Shown: positions 8,796 through 17,966, counted from the stretch's first letter. The stretch: 64,000 bases of DNA from JAXMAR01 sp046350295 (GCA_046350295.1 JAXMAR010000003.1:186001-250000); one strand, 5' to 3'. A program made the numbers and translations. Notes: generated by a model from the sequence alone, not told the origin.

Positions 8796-10205
8796 ATGTC
8801 CGCCTCGTCCGCCTCGTCCGCCTCGTCCGCCTGCCGCGATTTCCGCTTCACGCGCCGTCAGTTGCTCGCGAGCGGTGTCGGCGCCCTTGGCCTTTCCCTC
8901 AGCGATTTCCTCGGCCTTCGCTCATCCGCCGCCGCCTCCGCGACCACGCTCCCGAGTTTCGGCAAAGCACGCTCCTGCATCGTCTTCTTCTCCTGGGGCG
9001 GCATGAGCCAGCTGGAGACGTTCGATCCCAAGCCGCTCGCGCCGTCCGAAGTCCGTGGTAGTTATCAGCCGATCCGGTCCGCGGTCCCGGGCATCCACGT
9101 CGGCGAGTTCATGCCGCGCCTCGCCCGCCAAACCCATCGCCTCGCGATCATCCGCAGCGTCCACCACCGCGAAGCCGGCCATCGCAACGCCGCCTACTGG
9201 AACCTCACCGGCCACGCCCCCCACCGGCCGGGCAACGACGACGCCATCCTCCCCTCGCGCAGCGACTGGCCCTGCCTCGGCGCCATGGTCGCGCGCTTCC
9301 GCCACGCCCGCCCCGGCTTCCCCGCCGCCGTGGCCATGCCGTACCAGATCGCCGATCGCGGCCTCGTCAATGGCCAGAACGCCGGCTTCCTCGGCCTGCA
9401 CTGCGAGCCGATGCTGGTCGCTCCCGCCTCCGGCCGGCGCTACCAGGGCGTCTCCCCTTCCAGCGGCGCGGCCGATCTCGGCTTGCCGGCCGGGATCGAC
9501 GACGCGCGGCTGCGCGGCCGCATGGGACTGCTCGAAGCCGTCAGCGCCGCCTCGGCGTCGGTCCCCGCGGGGAACCGCGAGCACTATCGCCGCATGGCCG
9601 AGGACCTGCTGCTCCGCAATGACGTCCGCGCCGCCTTCGATCTGGACCGCGAGCCGGCCGGCCTGCGGGCCCGCTATGGCGATCACGTCTGCGGGCAAAG
9701 CGCCCTCCTGGCGCGGCGCTTGACAGAGGCCGGCGTCCCGATCGTAACCATCTACTCCTCGATCGGCGATCTCAACGGCTCGGCCGGCGATAACTGGGAC
9801 ACGCACGGCAATAACTTCGTCCGCCTGCGCGACCGCCTCCTGCCCCCCCTGGAGCAAGCGAGCTGCGCCCTGCTCGACGACCTCGCCGAGCGTGGCCGAC
9901 TGGACGAAACGCTCGTCGTCTTCCTCACCGAGTTCGGCCGCACGCCGCGCCTGAACGGCGGACAGGGACGCGATCACTTCCCCAACTGCTACTCGCTCGC
10001 TTTGGCCGGCGGCGGCATCCGCGGCGGCCAGGTCTTCGGCCGCTCCGACGCCATCGCCGCCACGCCCGCCGAACGCCCCTGCGGCCCGCAGGACATCCAC
10101 GCCACGATCTTCCACGCCCTCGGCATCCCCCTCGATTCGCAGGTGCAAGATGCGCTGGGACGGCTGTTGCCGTTATGCGATGGCCGGCCTTTGCCGTTGT
10201 TTTGA
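8796..10205 (+). CDS. DUF1501 family Tat-exported protein
   Basis: 469 residues. A twin-arginine signal is visible near residue 15-35 (FTRRQLLASGVGALGLSLS). The body matches DUF1501, an alkaline-phosphatase-fold family abundant in planctomycetes: SCIVFFSWGGMSQLETFDPK, later DNWDTHGNNF and VVFLTEFGRTPRLN. DUF1501 genes usually sit next to DUF1549/DUF1553 cytochrome genes; this copy stands alone, flanked by a divergent Gfo/Idh/MocA-like gene. The first codons lie in a 9-bp tandem repeat (8798-8833), which makes the exact start uncertain. Confidence 0.9.
   Translation: MSASSASSASSACRDFRFTRRQLLASGVGALGLSLSDFLGLRSSAAASATTLPSFGKARSCIVFFSWGGMSQLETFDPKPLAPSEVRGSYQPIRSAVPGIHVGEFMPRLARQTHRLAIIRSVHHREAGHRNAAYWNLTGHAPHRPGNDDAILPSRSDWPCLGAMVARFRHARPGFPAAVAMPYQIADRGLVNGQNAGFLGLHCEPMLVAPASGRRYQGVSPSSGAADLGLPAGIDDARLRGRMGLLEAVSAASASVPAGNREHYRRMAEDLLLRNDVRAAFDLDREPAGLRARYGDHVCGQSALLARRLTEAGVPIVTIYSSIGDLNGSAGDNWDTHGNNFVRLRDRLLPPLEQASCALLDDLAERGRLDETLVVFLTEFGRTPRLNGGQGRDHFPNCYSLALAGGGIRGGQVFGRSDAIAATPAERPCGPQDIHATIFHALGIPLDSQVQDALGRLLPLCDGRPLPLF
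8798..8833. repeat. 9-bp microsatellite at the DUF1501 N-terminus
   Basis: Three perfect gtccgcctc units and a fourth differing in its last base encode Ser/Ala repeats before the Tat motif. Unit changes would keep frame and only alter the length of the n-region. Confidence 0.85.
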
Positions 10206-10330
10206 GGTCTTCACCTGCGTTAGCGCTTTGCCAACCCTGGGCGCCGCCCAGTTGGATTCACCTTGGGTCGATGTGGAACCGCTATCCGACCATCTGCTAT
10301 GATTCACGATTGGCCATTCTGGAGTAATTC

Positions 10331-10645
10331 ATGAACGGCGCCCTCGGCACTCTATCGTTGCCACACGTCTCCGCTGAGGTCGAGGAATTTGCTCTCGCGA
10401 AGGACATCACGCGCTATTTGAGCCCGGTGATCGAACTCGCCCGTCGGGCCTTCCCCGCATCCACGCTTTGCGTGTCCCTTGCCCGAGACGCCGAAGACGA
10501 CGCTCATCGATACATCGCTCTCGATATCGATGCCGCCAGCCTTAGCGACGAGAACTTGCTCGCCGGACAGCGGCTCTGGTCCGCCGGCATCACGCGCGTC
10601 TGCCCGTCCAGCCACGCCGTCTACTTCGTCCTGGGCTGGCAATGA
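10331..10645 (+). CDS. Unknown small protein paired with a HEPN gene
   Basis: 104 residues, no membrane segment. An N-terminal helical part (SAEVEEFALAKDITRYLSPV) is followed by an alternating beta/acidic part (RYIALDIDAASL) and a short C-terminal strand (HAVYFVLGW). The stop codon overlaps the next start as ATGA, so translation is probably coupled to the HEPN protein. The arrangement matches the antitoxin-before-toxin layout of two-gene modules. I do not recognise a named domain; an antitoxin or nucleotidyltransferase-like partner role is inference. Confidence 0.65.
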   Translation: MNGALGTLSLPHVSAEVEEFALAKDITRYLSPVIELARRAFPASTLCVSLARDAEDDAHRYIALDIDAASLSDENLLAGQRLWSAGITRVCPSSHAVYFVLGWQ

Positions 10646-11079
10646 ATTGGCGCGACTTCATCTGGCTCGCCGGCCGCTTGGCGAGCGCCGCGACAGAGGC
10701 CGAATGGCGAAGCGCCGTCAGTCGCGCCTACTACGCGGCTTTTCACGTCGCGCGTCGTCTCTTCACCGATTTGCGGTTCAACGTCCCGCGCGCGGACCGG
10801 GCGCATCAGTACCTCGTCTTTCGCCTCAGCAACGGCGGCGAGCCCGCCGTCGAGCAGACCGGCCGCGACCTCGACACGCTGCGCCGGCTTCGCAACCGGG
10901 CGGATTACGATGACGCTCCTGTTCTCACGCAGGCCCAGGCTTCCGCGGCCGTTCGACTCGCGGAAGGTATTATCCAGGCTCTCGATTCTGTTCGCCTGGA
11001 GCCGACTCGCGCTGCAATCGCGAACGCCATGATCGCGTACGAGCGCGATGTCCTGAAAGATGTCACCTGGCAACCGTAG
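10642..11079 (+). CDS. HEPN-domain protein
   Basis: 145 residues. The helical HEPN pattern is clear: SRAYYAAFHVARRLF near residue 28-42 and LRRLRNRADYDD near 80-92, where the R-x-R-x-DYD cluster corresponds to the conserved second HEPN motif. HEPN proteins are often RNases or RNA-binding toxins in toxin-antitoxin and defence modules. The start overlaps the upstream stop by four bases. It resembles the second small-protein/HEPN pair at 57607-58450 in layout but not in sequence, so two separate acquisitions are likely. Confidence 0.8.
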   Translation: MNWRDFIWLAGRLASAATEAEWRSAVSRAYYAAFHVARRLFTDLRFNVPRADRAHQYLVFRLSNGGEPAVEQTGRDLDTLRRLRNRADYDDAPVLTQAQASAAVRLAEGIIQALDSVRLEPTRAAIANAMIAYERDVLKDVTWQP

Positions 11080-11157
11080 CGACGGCGTGTATCGTCGTAT
11101 CTGTAGTTGGAATCCCCGCACGCTCGACTCGGCATTCCCGCGCATTGAGGGCTTCCC

Positions 11158-13659
11158 ATGGTGCAGTCATCGTGTCAGCGCCTGGCGTTGGCGTTCCTTC
11201 TCTGCTGGACACCCGCCCTCCCGGCCCAAGACGACACCCCCTTCAAAGGCAAGGGCGTCGACAAATATGGCGACCCGCTCCCCCCCGGCGCCATGGCGCG
11301 GCTCGGCACGCAGCGCTTTCAGGGCGCCGTCGGCGGCATGGTCTTCTCCCCCGACGGCAAGACCCTGGCGGCGCTCAACGGCAGCAGCGTGCTGCACCTC
11401 TACGACGTCGCGACCGGCGCGGTTCTCCACCGCTTCACACCCACCCGGGCCGGCGGCTGGACCGCCCTCGCCTTCTCCCCCGACGGCAAGCGGCTCGCCT
11501 CCTGCGGCGTGACCAACCGCGTCTGCCTCTGGGACGTCGAAAGCCGGCGCTTGCTCCGCGACTTCGCCGGACACACGGACTCCGTCGCCACGCTCGCCTT
11601 TTCTCCCGACGGCAAGACCCTCGCCACGGGCTCGCGCGACAAGACCGTCCGCCTCTGGGACGTCGCCTCCGGCAAGCCCCTCCATCCGGCCCTGGCCGCG
11701 GACAGCCTCGTCACCGGCGTCGCCTTTTCCCCCAAGGGGGACCGCCTCGCCTCGGTCTGCTTCGATCGACGCGTCTCCGTCTGGAACGTGGCCACCGGCA
11801 AACTGGTCGACCAGATCGAGGGCACGTGCCTGTGCCTGCGCAACATCCTGTTCATGCCCGATGGCCTGGTCGTCACCTCGGCGTTCGATGGCAAGGTCGC
11901 CGTCTGGGACCTCGCCGCCCGCAGGCAAGTCGAGGTCCTGCCGGCTCACAAGGGCGAGGCGTCCGGCCTGTCCCTGTCGCGCGACGGCTCCGTCCTGGTC
12001 ACGAGCGGCCAGGATCAATGCATCCGCATCTGGGACTGGCGCAAGCGCACCGACCTCATCCCGCCCCTGCCTCGGCCCGAATGGGTCCCGTATCTCGCCG
12101 TCAGCCCCGACGGCACGACCGTCGCCGCGGCCGACTTTCATAACTCGCGCGTCCAGGTCTGGCGCCTGGTCCAGGTCGGCGCCGCCATCGAGGCGCGCCC
12201 CATCCTCCCGGAGGAAGGCCACGGAGGCTCCGTCAACAAGCTCCGCTATTTCCCCGACGGCAAACGTTTCCTCTCGCGCGGCCTCGACTATACCGTCCGC
12301 GTCTGGGACGAGTTGACGCGCAAGGAGCTGTACCGCATCTCTCACGTCGACGTCATCGCCATCTCCCCCGACAGCAAGCTCCTCGCCCTCGCCGAACGCA
12401 ACGACGGTTCGCGCATGGCCATCACCATCTACGACGCCGCCAAGGGGACGCCAATCAAGACCTGGCGCCACTCCTCCCAGGTCTGGGCCCTCGCCTTCGC
12501 GCGCGACGGCCGTTCCCTCCTCGTCGGTGGCACGGACAACCACATCCACTGGATCGAGGTCGCCACCGGCAAGCCGCGCCTCGATCTGGACGGCCACAAG
12601 AATGCCATTGCATCCCTCACCCTCGCGCCGGACGGCCTCACCCTCCTTTCCGGCGCCTGGGACAACGGCCGCATCTGGGATCTTCTCTCCGGCGAGACAC
12701 TCGAGACGCTCGAACACGCCGATAGCGTCGGGTCCATGGCGATCTCGCCTGACGGCCGCTGGCTCGCCTGCGAGCAGCACAAGACGGGCATCCACGTGCG
12801 GAAGTTCCTTGGCGACGCCAAGCCGCGCCGTCTGCCCGGCCCGGGGGCGTTCGACCTCGCCTTCAGCCGCGACGGGCAAACACTGGTCGCCGCCTGCAAG
12901 GACGAGAAGCTGCGCATCTGGGACGTCGCGAGCGGCAAGCTGCTCAAGGAATGGCAGGGCCACACCGGCTGGCAGATGAGCGTCGCCTTCTCCCCCGATG
13001 GCCGCACCCTCCTCACCGGCGGCGGCGACTGCTGCATCGTCATGTGGCCCTACGACAGCTTCCTCAAGGCCGAGCCGATCGTCCCGGCGCCATTGCCGTT
13101 CGGCGAGTTGCAAGAGCGACTGGACAAACTAAAGCTGGTCCGCCTCGGCCACGACCGCCGCCTGAAGAAGGCCGCCGAAGCCTGGCCGTTTCTCGCCGGT
13201 CCGGACGCCGCCGACGCGTACCACGCCATCCTGTCGCTCGCCGCCCATCCCAAGGAGAGTGTGCCCCTGATGAAAAAAGAGCTGACGGCCCTCCTCGCCG
13301 CTCCCGTCGCCGATCTCCTCACTGATTTGGACAGCGCTACCCCCAAGCGCCGCGCCGACGCCCAGACCGCCCTCGCCAAGCTGGGCGGCCTCGTCGAGCC
13401 GCGCCTGCGCCGCCATCTCGCCGCCGCCCCCGGCCTCGAAGCCCGCGCCTGGCTCGAACGCCACCTCGCCCTGCGCGAGAGCGGCGCCCCCAGCCCTCAC
13501 GACGAGGGCCTGCGCGTCCTCCGCGCCCTGGAAGTCCTCGAGATGCTCGGCAACGACGAGGCGCGGGGAGTGTTGCAAGCGATAGCGAGACAAACAGCGT
13601 ATCCGGAAATGGCGCAGGAAGCTCGCGCATCTCTCGGACGCCTGGCGCCACCGCGCTGA
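11158..13659 (+). CDS. Secreted WD40 beta-propeller protein
   Basis: 833 residues. A signal peptide (ALAFLLCWTPALPAQD) is followed by about twelve WD40-type repeats, each with the planctomycete signature FSPDGK..LA and a terminal WD (e.g. CLWDV, VRLWDV, RIWDW). This is enough for two propellers. The last ~180 residues form a helical Ala/Leu/Arg-rich region after the propellers that frequently accompanies such proteins. Likely an extracytoplasmic scaffold or binding protein; the partner is unknown. It follows the HEPN gene by 78 bp but its composition is that of the host. Confidence 0.88.
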   Translation: MVQSSCQRLALAFLLCWTPALPAQDDTPFKGKGVDKYGDPLPPGAMARLGTQRFQGAVGGMVFSPDGKTLAALNGSSVLHLYDVATGAVLHRFTPTRAGGWTALAFSPDGKRLASCGVTNRVCLWDVESRRLLRDFAGHTDSVATLAFSPDGKTLATGSRDKTVRLWDVASGKPLHPALAADSLVTGVAFSPKGDRLASVCFDRRVSVWNVATGKLVDQIEGTCLCLRNILFMPDGLVVTSAFDGKVAVWDLAARRQVEVLPAHKGEASGLSLSRDGSVLVTSGQDQCIRIWDWRKRTDLIPPLPRPEWVPYLAVSPDGTTVAAADFHNSRVQVWRLVQVGAAIEARPILPEEGHGGSVNKLRYFPDGKRFLSRGLDYTVRVWDELTRKELYRISHVDVIAISPDSKLLALAERNDGSRMAITIYDAAKGTPIKTWRHSSQVWALAFARDGRSLLVGGTDNHIHWIEVATGKPRLDLDGHKNAIASLTLAPDGLTLLSGAWDNGRIWDLLSGETLETLEHADSVGSMAISPDGRWLACEQHKTGIHVRKFLGDAKPRRLPGPGAFDLAFSRDGQTLVAACKDEKLRIWDVASGKLLKEWQGHTGWQMSVAFSPDGRTLLTGGGDCCIVMWPYDSFLKAEPIVPAPLPFGELQERLDKLKLVRLGHDRRLKKAAEAWPFLAGPDAADAYHAILSLAAHPKESVPLMKKELTALLAAPVADLLTDLDSATPKRRADAQTALAKLGGLVEPRLRRHLAAAPGLEARAWLERHLALRESGAPSPHDEGLRVLRALEVLEMLGNDEARGVLQAIARQTAYPEMAQEARASLGRLAPPR

Positions 13660-13673
13660 GGAACCCGCTCTCG

Positions 13674-13702
13674 TTGACAAACAGACCGTCCCCGCGTATG
13701 TT
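13674..13702 (+). promoter_or_regulatory. Sigma-70-like promoter
   Basis: TTGACA (13674-13679), 17-bp spacer, TATGTT (13697-13702), located 33 bp before the start of the small gene at 13736. This is the best consensus match in the window. Confidence 0.65.
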
Positions 13703-13735
13703 GCTATACGCCCATACACACACGGAGGGGAATCC

Positions 13736-14014
13736 ATGGCGATGGTTCGTTGCGAAGCAGTTTCGGCTGGCCTGCGTCCATCAGAGGTTGTGGTTGCACT
13801 GCGCGATCTTCACAACAAGCGCCACTTCCTCCGAGTTGAAAGGGACTTCCTCACCCAGGCGGACTCGAATAACTTCCTGCCCATCGGCATCGTCCACGTT
13901 GATCCGCGCTCCAAGGCGGTTCTCATCGAGCTGCCTCACGAAGCGGAAACCGGCGCCAATCGCCTCTGGGTCAAGCAGGATCAGCTCGATGAACCAATCG
14001 AGGCCTTCGCATGA
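13736..14014 (+). CDS. Unknown small protein coupled to dCTP deaminase
   Basis: 92 residues. An RBS-like ggagggg lies about eight bases before the ATG, which supports this start. The protein is a mix of beta and charged segments (FLPIGIVHVDPRSKAVLIEL) with no membrane helix and no family I recognise. Its stop overlaps the dCTP-deaminase start (ATGA), implying coupled translation and possibly a functional or physical partnership. Confidence 0.75.
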   Translation: MAMVRCEAVSAGLRPSEVVVALRDLHNKRHFLRVERDFLTQADSNNFLPIGIVHVDPRSKAVLIELPHEAETGANRLWVKQDQLDEPIEAFA

Positions 14015-14601
14015 TCCTCTCGGATCGTGAAATCCAAGCAGCCATGGCGCGCGGCGCGCTCCGCATCACGCCGCCGCCGCCTTTCGAAGCGTTCACGTCA
14101 ACCGCCGTCGATCTTCACCTGGCGCCCGAATTGGCCATCTGGAAGAAAGCGAGCCGCAGCGGCGTCAAATCCGTCATCTGTCCCACGAGCGAAGACTACA
14201 GCTTCGACGACGTCCGCGCCATCTACACGGACGGCATCCAGATTCCCGCCGAGGGCTACGTCTGCAAGTCCGGCACGCTCCACCTTGGCTGGACCGTGGA
14301 ACGCATCTCCCTCCCGCATCGCTCACGCGTCGCCGCGCGTGTCGAAGGCAAGAGTAGTCTGGCGAGGCTCGGCATCGGCGTCCATGTTACCGCCCCCACG
14401 ATCCACGCGGGCTTCGGTTACAAGAAGAATGACGAGGCTTATCCAGGCAGCCCCATTCAGTTGGAGATCTGGAACGTTGGGCCGCTGGACGTTGAGCTGA
14501 CGGCTGGAATGGCAATCTGCCAACTCATTTTCGAGCTGGTGGATGGCACGCCGGAGAAGGGATATGAGGGGCGATTCTCCGTACAAGGACCGAATCTGTG
14601 A
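14011..14601 (+). CDS. dcd: dCTP deaminase-like protein
   Basis: 196 residues, similar in length to Dcd (about 190). The trimeric dUTPase/Dcd fold signature is present: VEGKSSLARLGIGVHVTAP at residue 111-129, then IHAGF. The catalytic glutamate expected in the LE-F/I-Y/W-N block is visible as E152 in QLEIWN. Dcd converts dCTP to dUTP in thymidylate synthesis. Differences from textbook Dcd include an insertion (ICPTSEDYSFDD) and HAG in place of the usual DPG, so a bifunctional or defence-related role (phage-responsive dCTP deaminases are known) is possible. Coupled to the small gene upstream. Confidence 0.8.
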   Translation: MILSDREIQAAMARGALRITPPPPFEAFTSTAVDLHLAPELAIWKKASRSGVKSVICPTSEDYSFDDVRAIYTDGIQIPAEGYVCKSGTLHLGWTVERISLPHRSRVAARVEGKSSLARLGIGVHVTAPTIHAGFGYKKNDEAYPGSPIQLEIWNVGPLDVELTAGMAICQLIFELVDGTPEKGYEGRFSVQGPNL

Positions 14602-14820
14602 GCGGAAGAAAGCATCCGCAGCCGATATCTAGGCCGCTCGGTACAAGGCTACTTCAAACAAGGCCTTCAGAGTCCCGTGGTCTATGTGAACTGCGGCGCA
14701 CCGTCTGATTGATCTTGGCGGTGTTCCCGCGCTGCCGCCCCCCACCCGTCACCTATACGGAACACCGACGAGGTCGCAACTCCGTGTCCACCACGGGGGA
14801 CTCACGCATAGTGTGAACGC

Positions 14821-15588
14821 ATGAAGATCGCGACCTACAACGTCAACGGTATCAAGGCTCGGCTGCCCAACCTGCTCGCCTGGCTCGAGCGGGAGCGGCC
14901 GGACGTCGCCTGCCTTCAGGAACTGAAGGCGCTGGATTCGGCGTTTCCGGCGCTGGCGATCACCGGCGCGGGCTACCGGTCGCTCTGGAAGGGGCAGCGC
15001 TCGTGGAACGGCGTCGCGATCCTGGCGCGCGACATGGAGATCGAGCCGCTTCGTCGCGAGCTGCCCGGCGATCCGGCGGACGATCATAGCCGCTACCTGG
15101 AGGCGGCGGTGGGCGGCATCGTCGTCTGTTGCCTGTACCTGCCCAACGGCAATCCGCAGCCCGGTCCGAAGTTCGATTACAAGCTGAAGTGGTTCGACCG
15201 GCTCATCACCCACGCCGCGACGCTGTACGCCGGCGGGAGGCCCGTGATCATGGCCGGGGATTACAACGTGGTTCCGACGGACTTCGACATCTACGATCCG
15301 CGCTCGTGGCGCAAGGACGCGCTCTTGCAGCCCGAAACCCGTGCCGCCTGGCAGCGCCTGCTCGACCAGGGCTGGGTCGACGCGCTCCGCCGCCTTTATC
15401 CCGAGGAGAAGATCTTCACGTTCTGGGACTACTTCCGCCAGCACTGGGAACGCAACTCAGGGCTGCGCATCGATCACCTGCTCCTGAACGAGGCGCTGGC
15501 CAAACGCCTGAAGGGGGCAGGCGTGGATCGCTGGGTACGCGGCGAGACGAAGGCGAGCGATCACGCCCCGGTCTGGGTGGACGTGTAG
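14821..15588 (+). CDS. xthA: Exodeoxyribonuclease III
   Basis: 255 residues, normal length. Endonuclease/exonuclease/phosphatase-fold motifs occur in order: MKIATYNVNGIKARLPNL at the start, CLQELKA (metal-binding Glu), GDYNVVPTDFD (Asp/Asn pair) and SDHAPVWVDV at the C-terminus (Asp/His pair). It acts in base-excision repair on abasic sites and 3' ends. Isolated on the plus strand; the adjacent MFS gene is convergent. Confidence 0.93.
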   Translation: MKIATYNVNGIKARLPNLLAWLERERPDVACLQELKALDSAFPALAITGAGYRSLWKGQRSWNGVAILARDMEIEPLRRELPGDPADDHSRYLEAAVGGIVVCCLYLPNGNPQPGPKFDYKLKWFDRLITHAATLYAGGRPVIMAGDYNVVPTDFDIYDPRSWRKDALLQPETRAAWQRLLDQGWVDALRRLYPEEKIFTFWDYFRQHWERNSGLRIDHLLLNEALAKRLKGAGVDRWVRGETKASDHAPVWVDV

Positions 15589-15600
15589 CGTGAGGCTCGT

Positions 15601-15644
15601 CGCGCCACCGCGCTCCCAACCTCGCGCCACCGCGCTCCCAACCT
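15601..15644. repeat. 22-bp tandem duplication between convergent genes
   Basis: Two perfect 22-bp copies (15601-15622 and 15623-15644), each beginning cgcgccaccgcgctc, followed by a partial third. They fill the 71-bp gap between the exonuclease III and MFS stop codons. Confidence 0.85.
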
Positions 15645-15659
15645 GGCGCCACCGGCGGA

Positions 15660-17255
15660 TCACGCCACCGGCGGCGACTCCTCCTCCGGCTCCTCGGCCG
15701 CGCCGTGCTTGGGCGCGAACGACGGCGGATGGAACAGGACGAGCAGGAGCACCGCTCCCACCAGCGCCGCGAACATCGAATACACGAACACCGCCGGGTA
15801 ATCGACGCCCTTGCCCAGGGTGTACTTGTCCTTGAGCAGGCCGCACAGGAAGTTCGCCGTGAACGGCCCGATGCCGAGGATCAGCACGTTGAACAACCCC
15901 TGGGCGCTCGAGCGCACGTCCTTGGGGAAGAACTCATCCACGAAGATGTACACGGTCGCGAAGAAGAACGCGTAACAGATGCCGTGGACGGCATTGATCA
16001 GGACCGCCGGCGCCGGCTCGGGCCAGTACGTGAAGATCGCGAAGCGGGCCCCATGCCCCAAGACGCCCAGGATCATCGTCCAGCGCCAGCCGAGCCGTTT
16101 CAGGACGTAGCCGAGCAGGAACATCGTCAGGATCTCGGCGATCTGGCCGATCTTCATGACCGGTCCGACCCAGTTGGCGGGAATGTCCACGAGGCCGCCG
16201 TCCCCCTTCGGACCGAGGAAGGTGAACGTCCAGAAGAAGAAGCTCTGGTGTACCGCGGCGTCGATGAACGTGACGACGAACAGCACGAGAATGAAGGGCC
16301 GGCCCAGGTAGCGCATCGCCTTGAGCCACGCCAGCGAGTCCTGCCCCGCCGCGGGCTTGGGGGGGGTGTGCGGCAACGCGAAGCTGAACGCGGCCAGCGC
16401 CAGCGACGCGGCCCCCGCGAGCAAGAAGATGATCGCCTTGCGGTCCATGGCCGGCGGCCCTTCCAGGGACGTGCCCAGGGCGGCGCTGATCCAGCCGCCC
16501 AGGCCGACGTCGTCGAAATCCGGAACCCGTCCCCAGTCGACCAGGAGAAAGATGAAGGGCCAGCTGGCCGCGATCCAGCCGATCGTGCCCCAGACGCGCA
16601 CCGGGCCGAAGTCATGGGCCGGGTCGCGCAGGTTGGCGAAGGCGATCGAGTTCGTGATCGAGATCGTCGGCACGTAAAAAATCGAATGGACCAGCATCAA
16701 CAGGAAGAACGGCCAGAAGAGGGTGTTCACGTTCTCCGGCGTCGGCCGGATGAAGTACAGGCCCAGGATCGACAGGCCGCCGATCAGGTGGCTGAAGGCG
16801 AGGAATTTTTCGGCGGCGAACATGCGGTCGGCGAACTGGGTGCTGAAAAAGAGGGCGACGAGGGCCCCGACGTTGAAGGCGCCGAAGATGAGCGGCAGCT
16901 GCCATTCGTTGTTGAAGCCGAGCTTGGGGATGTAATCGAAACCGAGCTCGAACCACGCTCCCCAGATGAAGAACTGCAGGAACATCATGAGGGAGAGCTT
17001 TGTCTTGAGAGCGGGCACATGCCCCGCGATGGCGATCGATTTAAACTGTTGACGGCGGTCCTCGGCCCAGGCGTCGCCGGGCGCCTCGGGGGGCGCTCCG
17101 GCCCGCATTCCCTGCACTTGCGAAGAGGGCATGATGCCGGCGTCCCGGTCGGGCACGTTGACCACGTTGTGGCAACTGGGACAACGAATCATCCCGCCCG
17201 CGTCCTTGTCGGACGCCTGGATGGTTTGGCCGCAGGGACACGTGACCGGGATCAT
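15660..17255 (-). CDS. MFS nucleoside:H+ symporter-like protein with N-terminal zinc ribbon
   Basis: 531 residues from the ATG at 17255, which has a strong RBS (aaggag) seven bases upstream. Residues 1-35 contain two CxxC-type pairs (CPCG and CPSC), a zinc ribbon not normally found on transporters. Residues ~80-510 show about twelve membrane helices. LSLMMFLQFFIWGAWFELG and the FGPVRVWGTIGWI block resemble the NupG/XapB nucleoside symporter family. The substrate is inferred. The zinc ribbon could be regulatory or carried over from a domain shuffle, since similar ribbons precede several other planctomycete membrane proteins in this window. Confidence 0.82.
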   Translation of the reverse strand: MIPVTCPCGQTIQASDKDAGGMIRCPSCHNVVNVPDRDAGIMPSSQVQGMRAGAPPEAPGDAWAEDRRQQFKSIAIAGHVPALKTKLSLMMFLQFFIWGAWFELGFDYIPKLGFNNEWQLPLIFGAFNVGALVALFFSTQFADRMFAAEKFLAFSHLIGGLSILGLYFIRPTPENVNTLFWPFFLLMLVHSIFYVPTISITNSIAFANLRDPAHDFGPVRVWGTIGWIAASWPFIFLLVDWGRVPDFDDVGLGGWISAALGTSLEGPPAMDRKAIIFLLAGAASLALAAFSFALPHTPPKPAAGQDSLAWLKAMRYLGRPFILVLFVVTFIDAAVHQSFFFWTFTFLGPKGDGGLVDIPANWVGPVMKIGQIAEILTMFLLGYVLKRLGWRWTMILGVLGHGARFAIFTYWPEPAPAVLINAVHGICYAFFFATVYIFVDEFFPKDVRSSAQGLFNVLILGIGPFTANFLCGLLKDKYTLGKGVDYPAVFVYSMFAALVGAVLLLVLFHPPSFAPKHGAAEEPEEESPPVA

Positions 17256-17460
17256 GAACGGCGTCTCCTTTCGGCGCCACGACAGCCCGTCCAAAAGGGA
17301 GCGGCGCGGCGGCTCGAAGAAAACGCATCCTAGCCGCTCGAAATGGCGTGGGCAAGGGCCTGTCGGCGCGGAACGGAATAGATTAAGTTGATTGTTACCG
17401 GCGGCGACACGCCAACGTCCCAGCGGACCCTCGCGCGTCGACGCTGGTAAAGGAGCACGC

Positions 17461-17898
17461 ATGCGCGTCGACTTTTACGGCCTGAACTTCGAGACCCCCC
17501 GCGTCACCTGCTACCTTTGGTCCCCCTGGCGCGCCAGCGCCCTAGAGCATCGCCTGTTCGACGCCGTCCGCGCCCTTCCCGGCCTGACGCCGGAGCAGGA
17601 CGTGGACGAGATCCGCGTCCACATCGAGGATCCCAAGACCTTCAAACAGGCGCTGACGGGCATGGTCCGTGTCCTCAAGGGTTGGCAGGAGGAAGCCGAG
17701 CAGGGCCGCGAGCGCCGCGCCTGGCGCTGGCTCCTCGAAGGGGACACCGACGACAATTCCTACGACCACGCCGGCGAGCCCGCCTGCCTCTGGGCGTTTC
17801 TGCGTCTCTCCCTCGACCGCGGCAGCTTCGACGAGAAAGAGCCCGGCGAGGACATCGACCTCAACGGCATCGGCCTGCGCGTCTGGCCCGCCAAATAG
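17461..17898 (+). CDS. Unknown cytoplasmic protein
   Basis: 145 residues from the ATG at 17461, chosen for the aaaggag RBS just before it. Acidic, Trp-rich, no signal or membrane segment (VLKGWQEEAEQGRERRAWRW). I do not recognise a family. It is divergent from the MFS gene with about 205 bp between starts and is followed 68 bp later by a lipoprotein gene on the same strand. Confidence 0.7.
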   Translation: MRVDFYGLNFETPRVTCYLWSPWRASALEHRLFDAVRALPGLTPEQDVDEIRVHIEDPKTFKQALTGMVRVLKGWQEEAEQGRERRAWRWLLEGDTDDNSYDHAGEPACLWAFLRLSLDRGSFDEKEPGEDIDLNGIGLRVWPAK

Positions 17899-17966
17899 CC
17901 AACTCCTCTGGACAAAACCCGGCGCCCACAGTATCCCGCGGCTCGCCTTCCATCCCGGGAGAAACC

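Noticed and set aside
11167..13113. A 648-codon antisense frame over the WD40 protein
   Set aside because: Repeats mirror the WD40 repeats on the other strand; no independent support.
15705..17333. A 542-codon open frame antisense to the MFS gene
   Set aside because: Composition (Glu/Arg/Gln/Asp) mirrors the transporter's codons; no domain or RBS.
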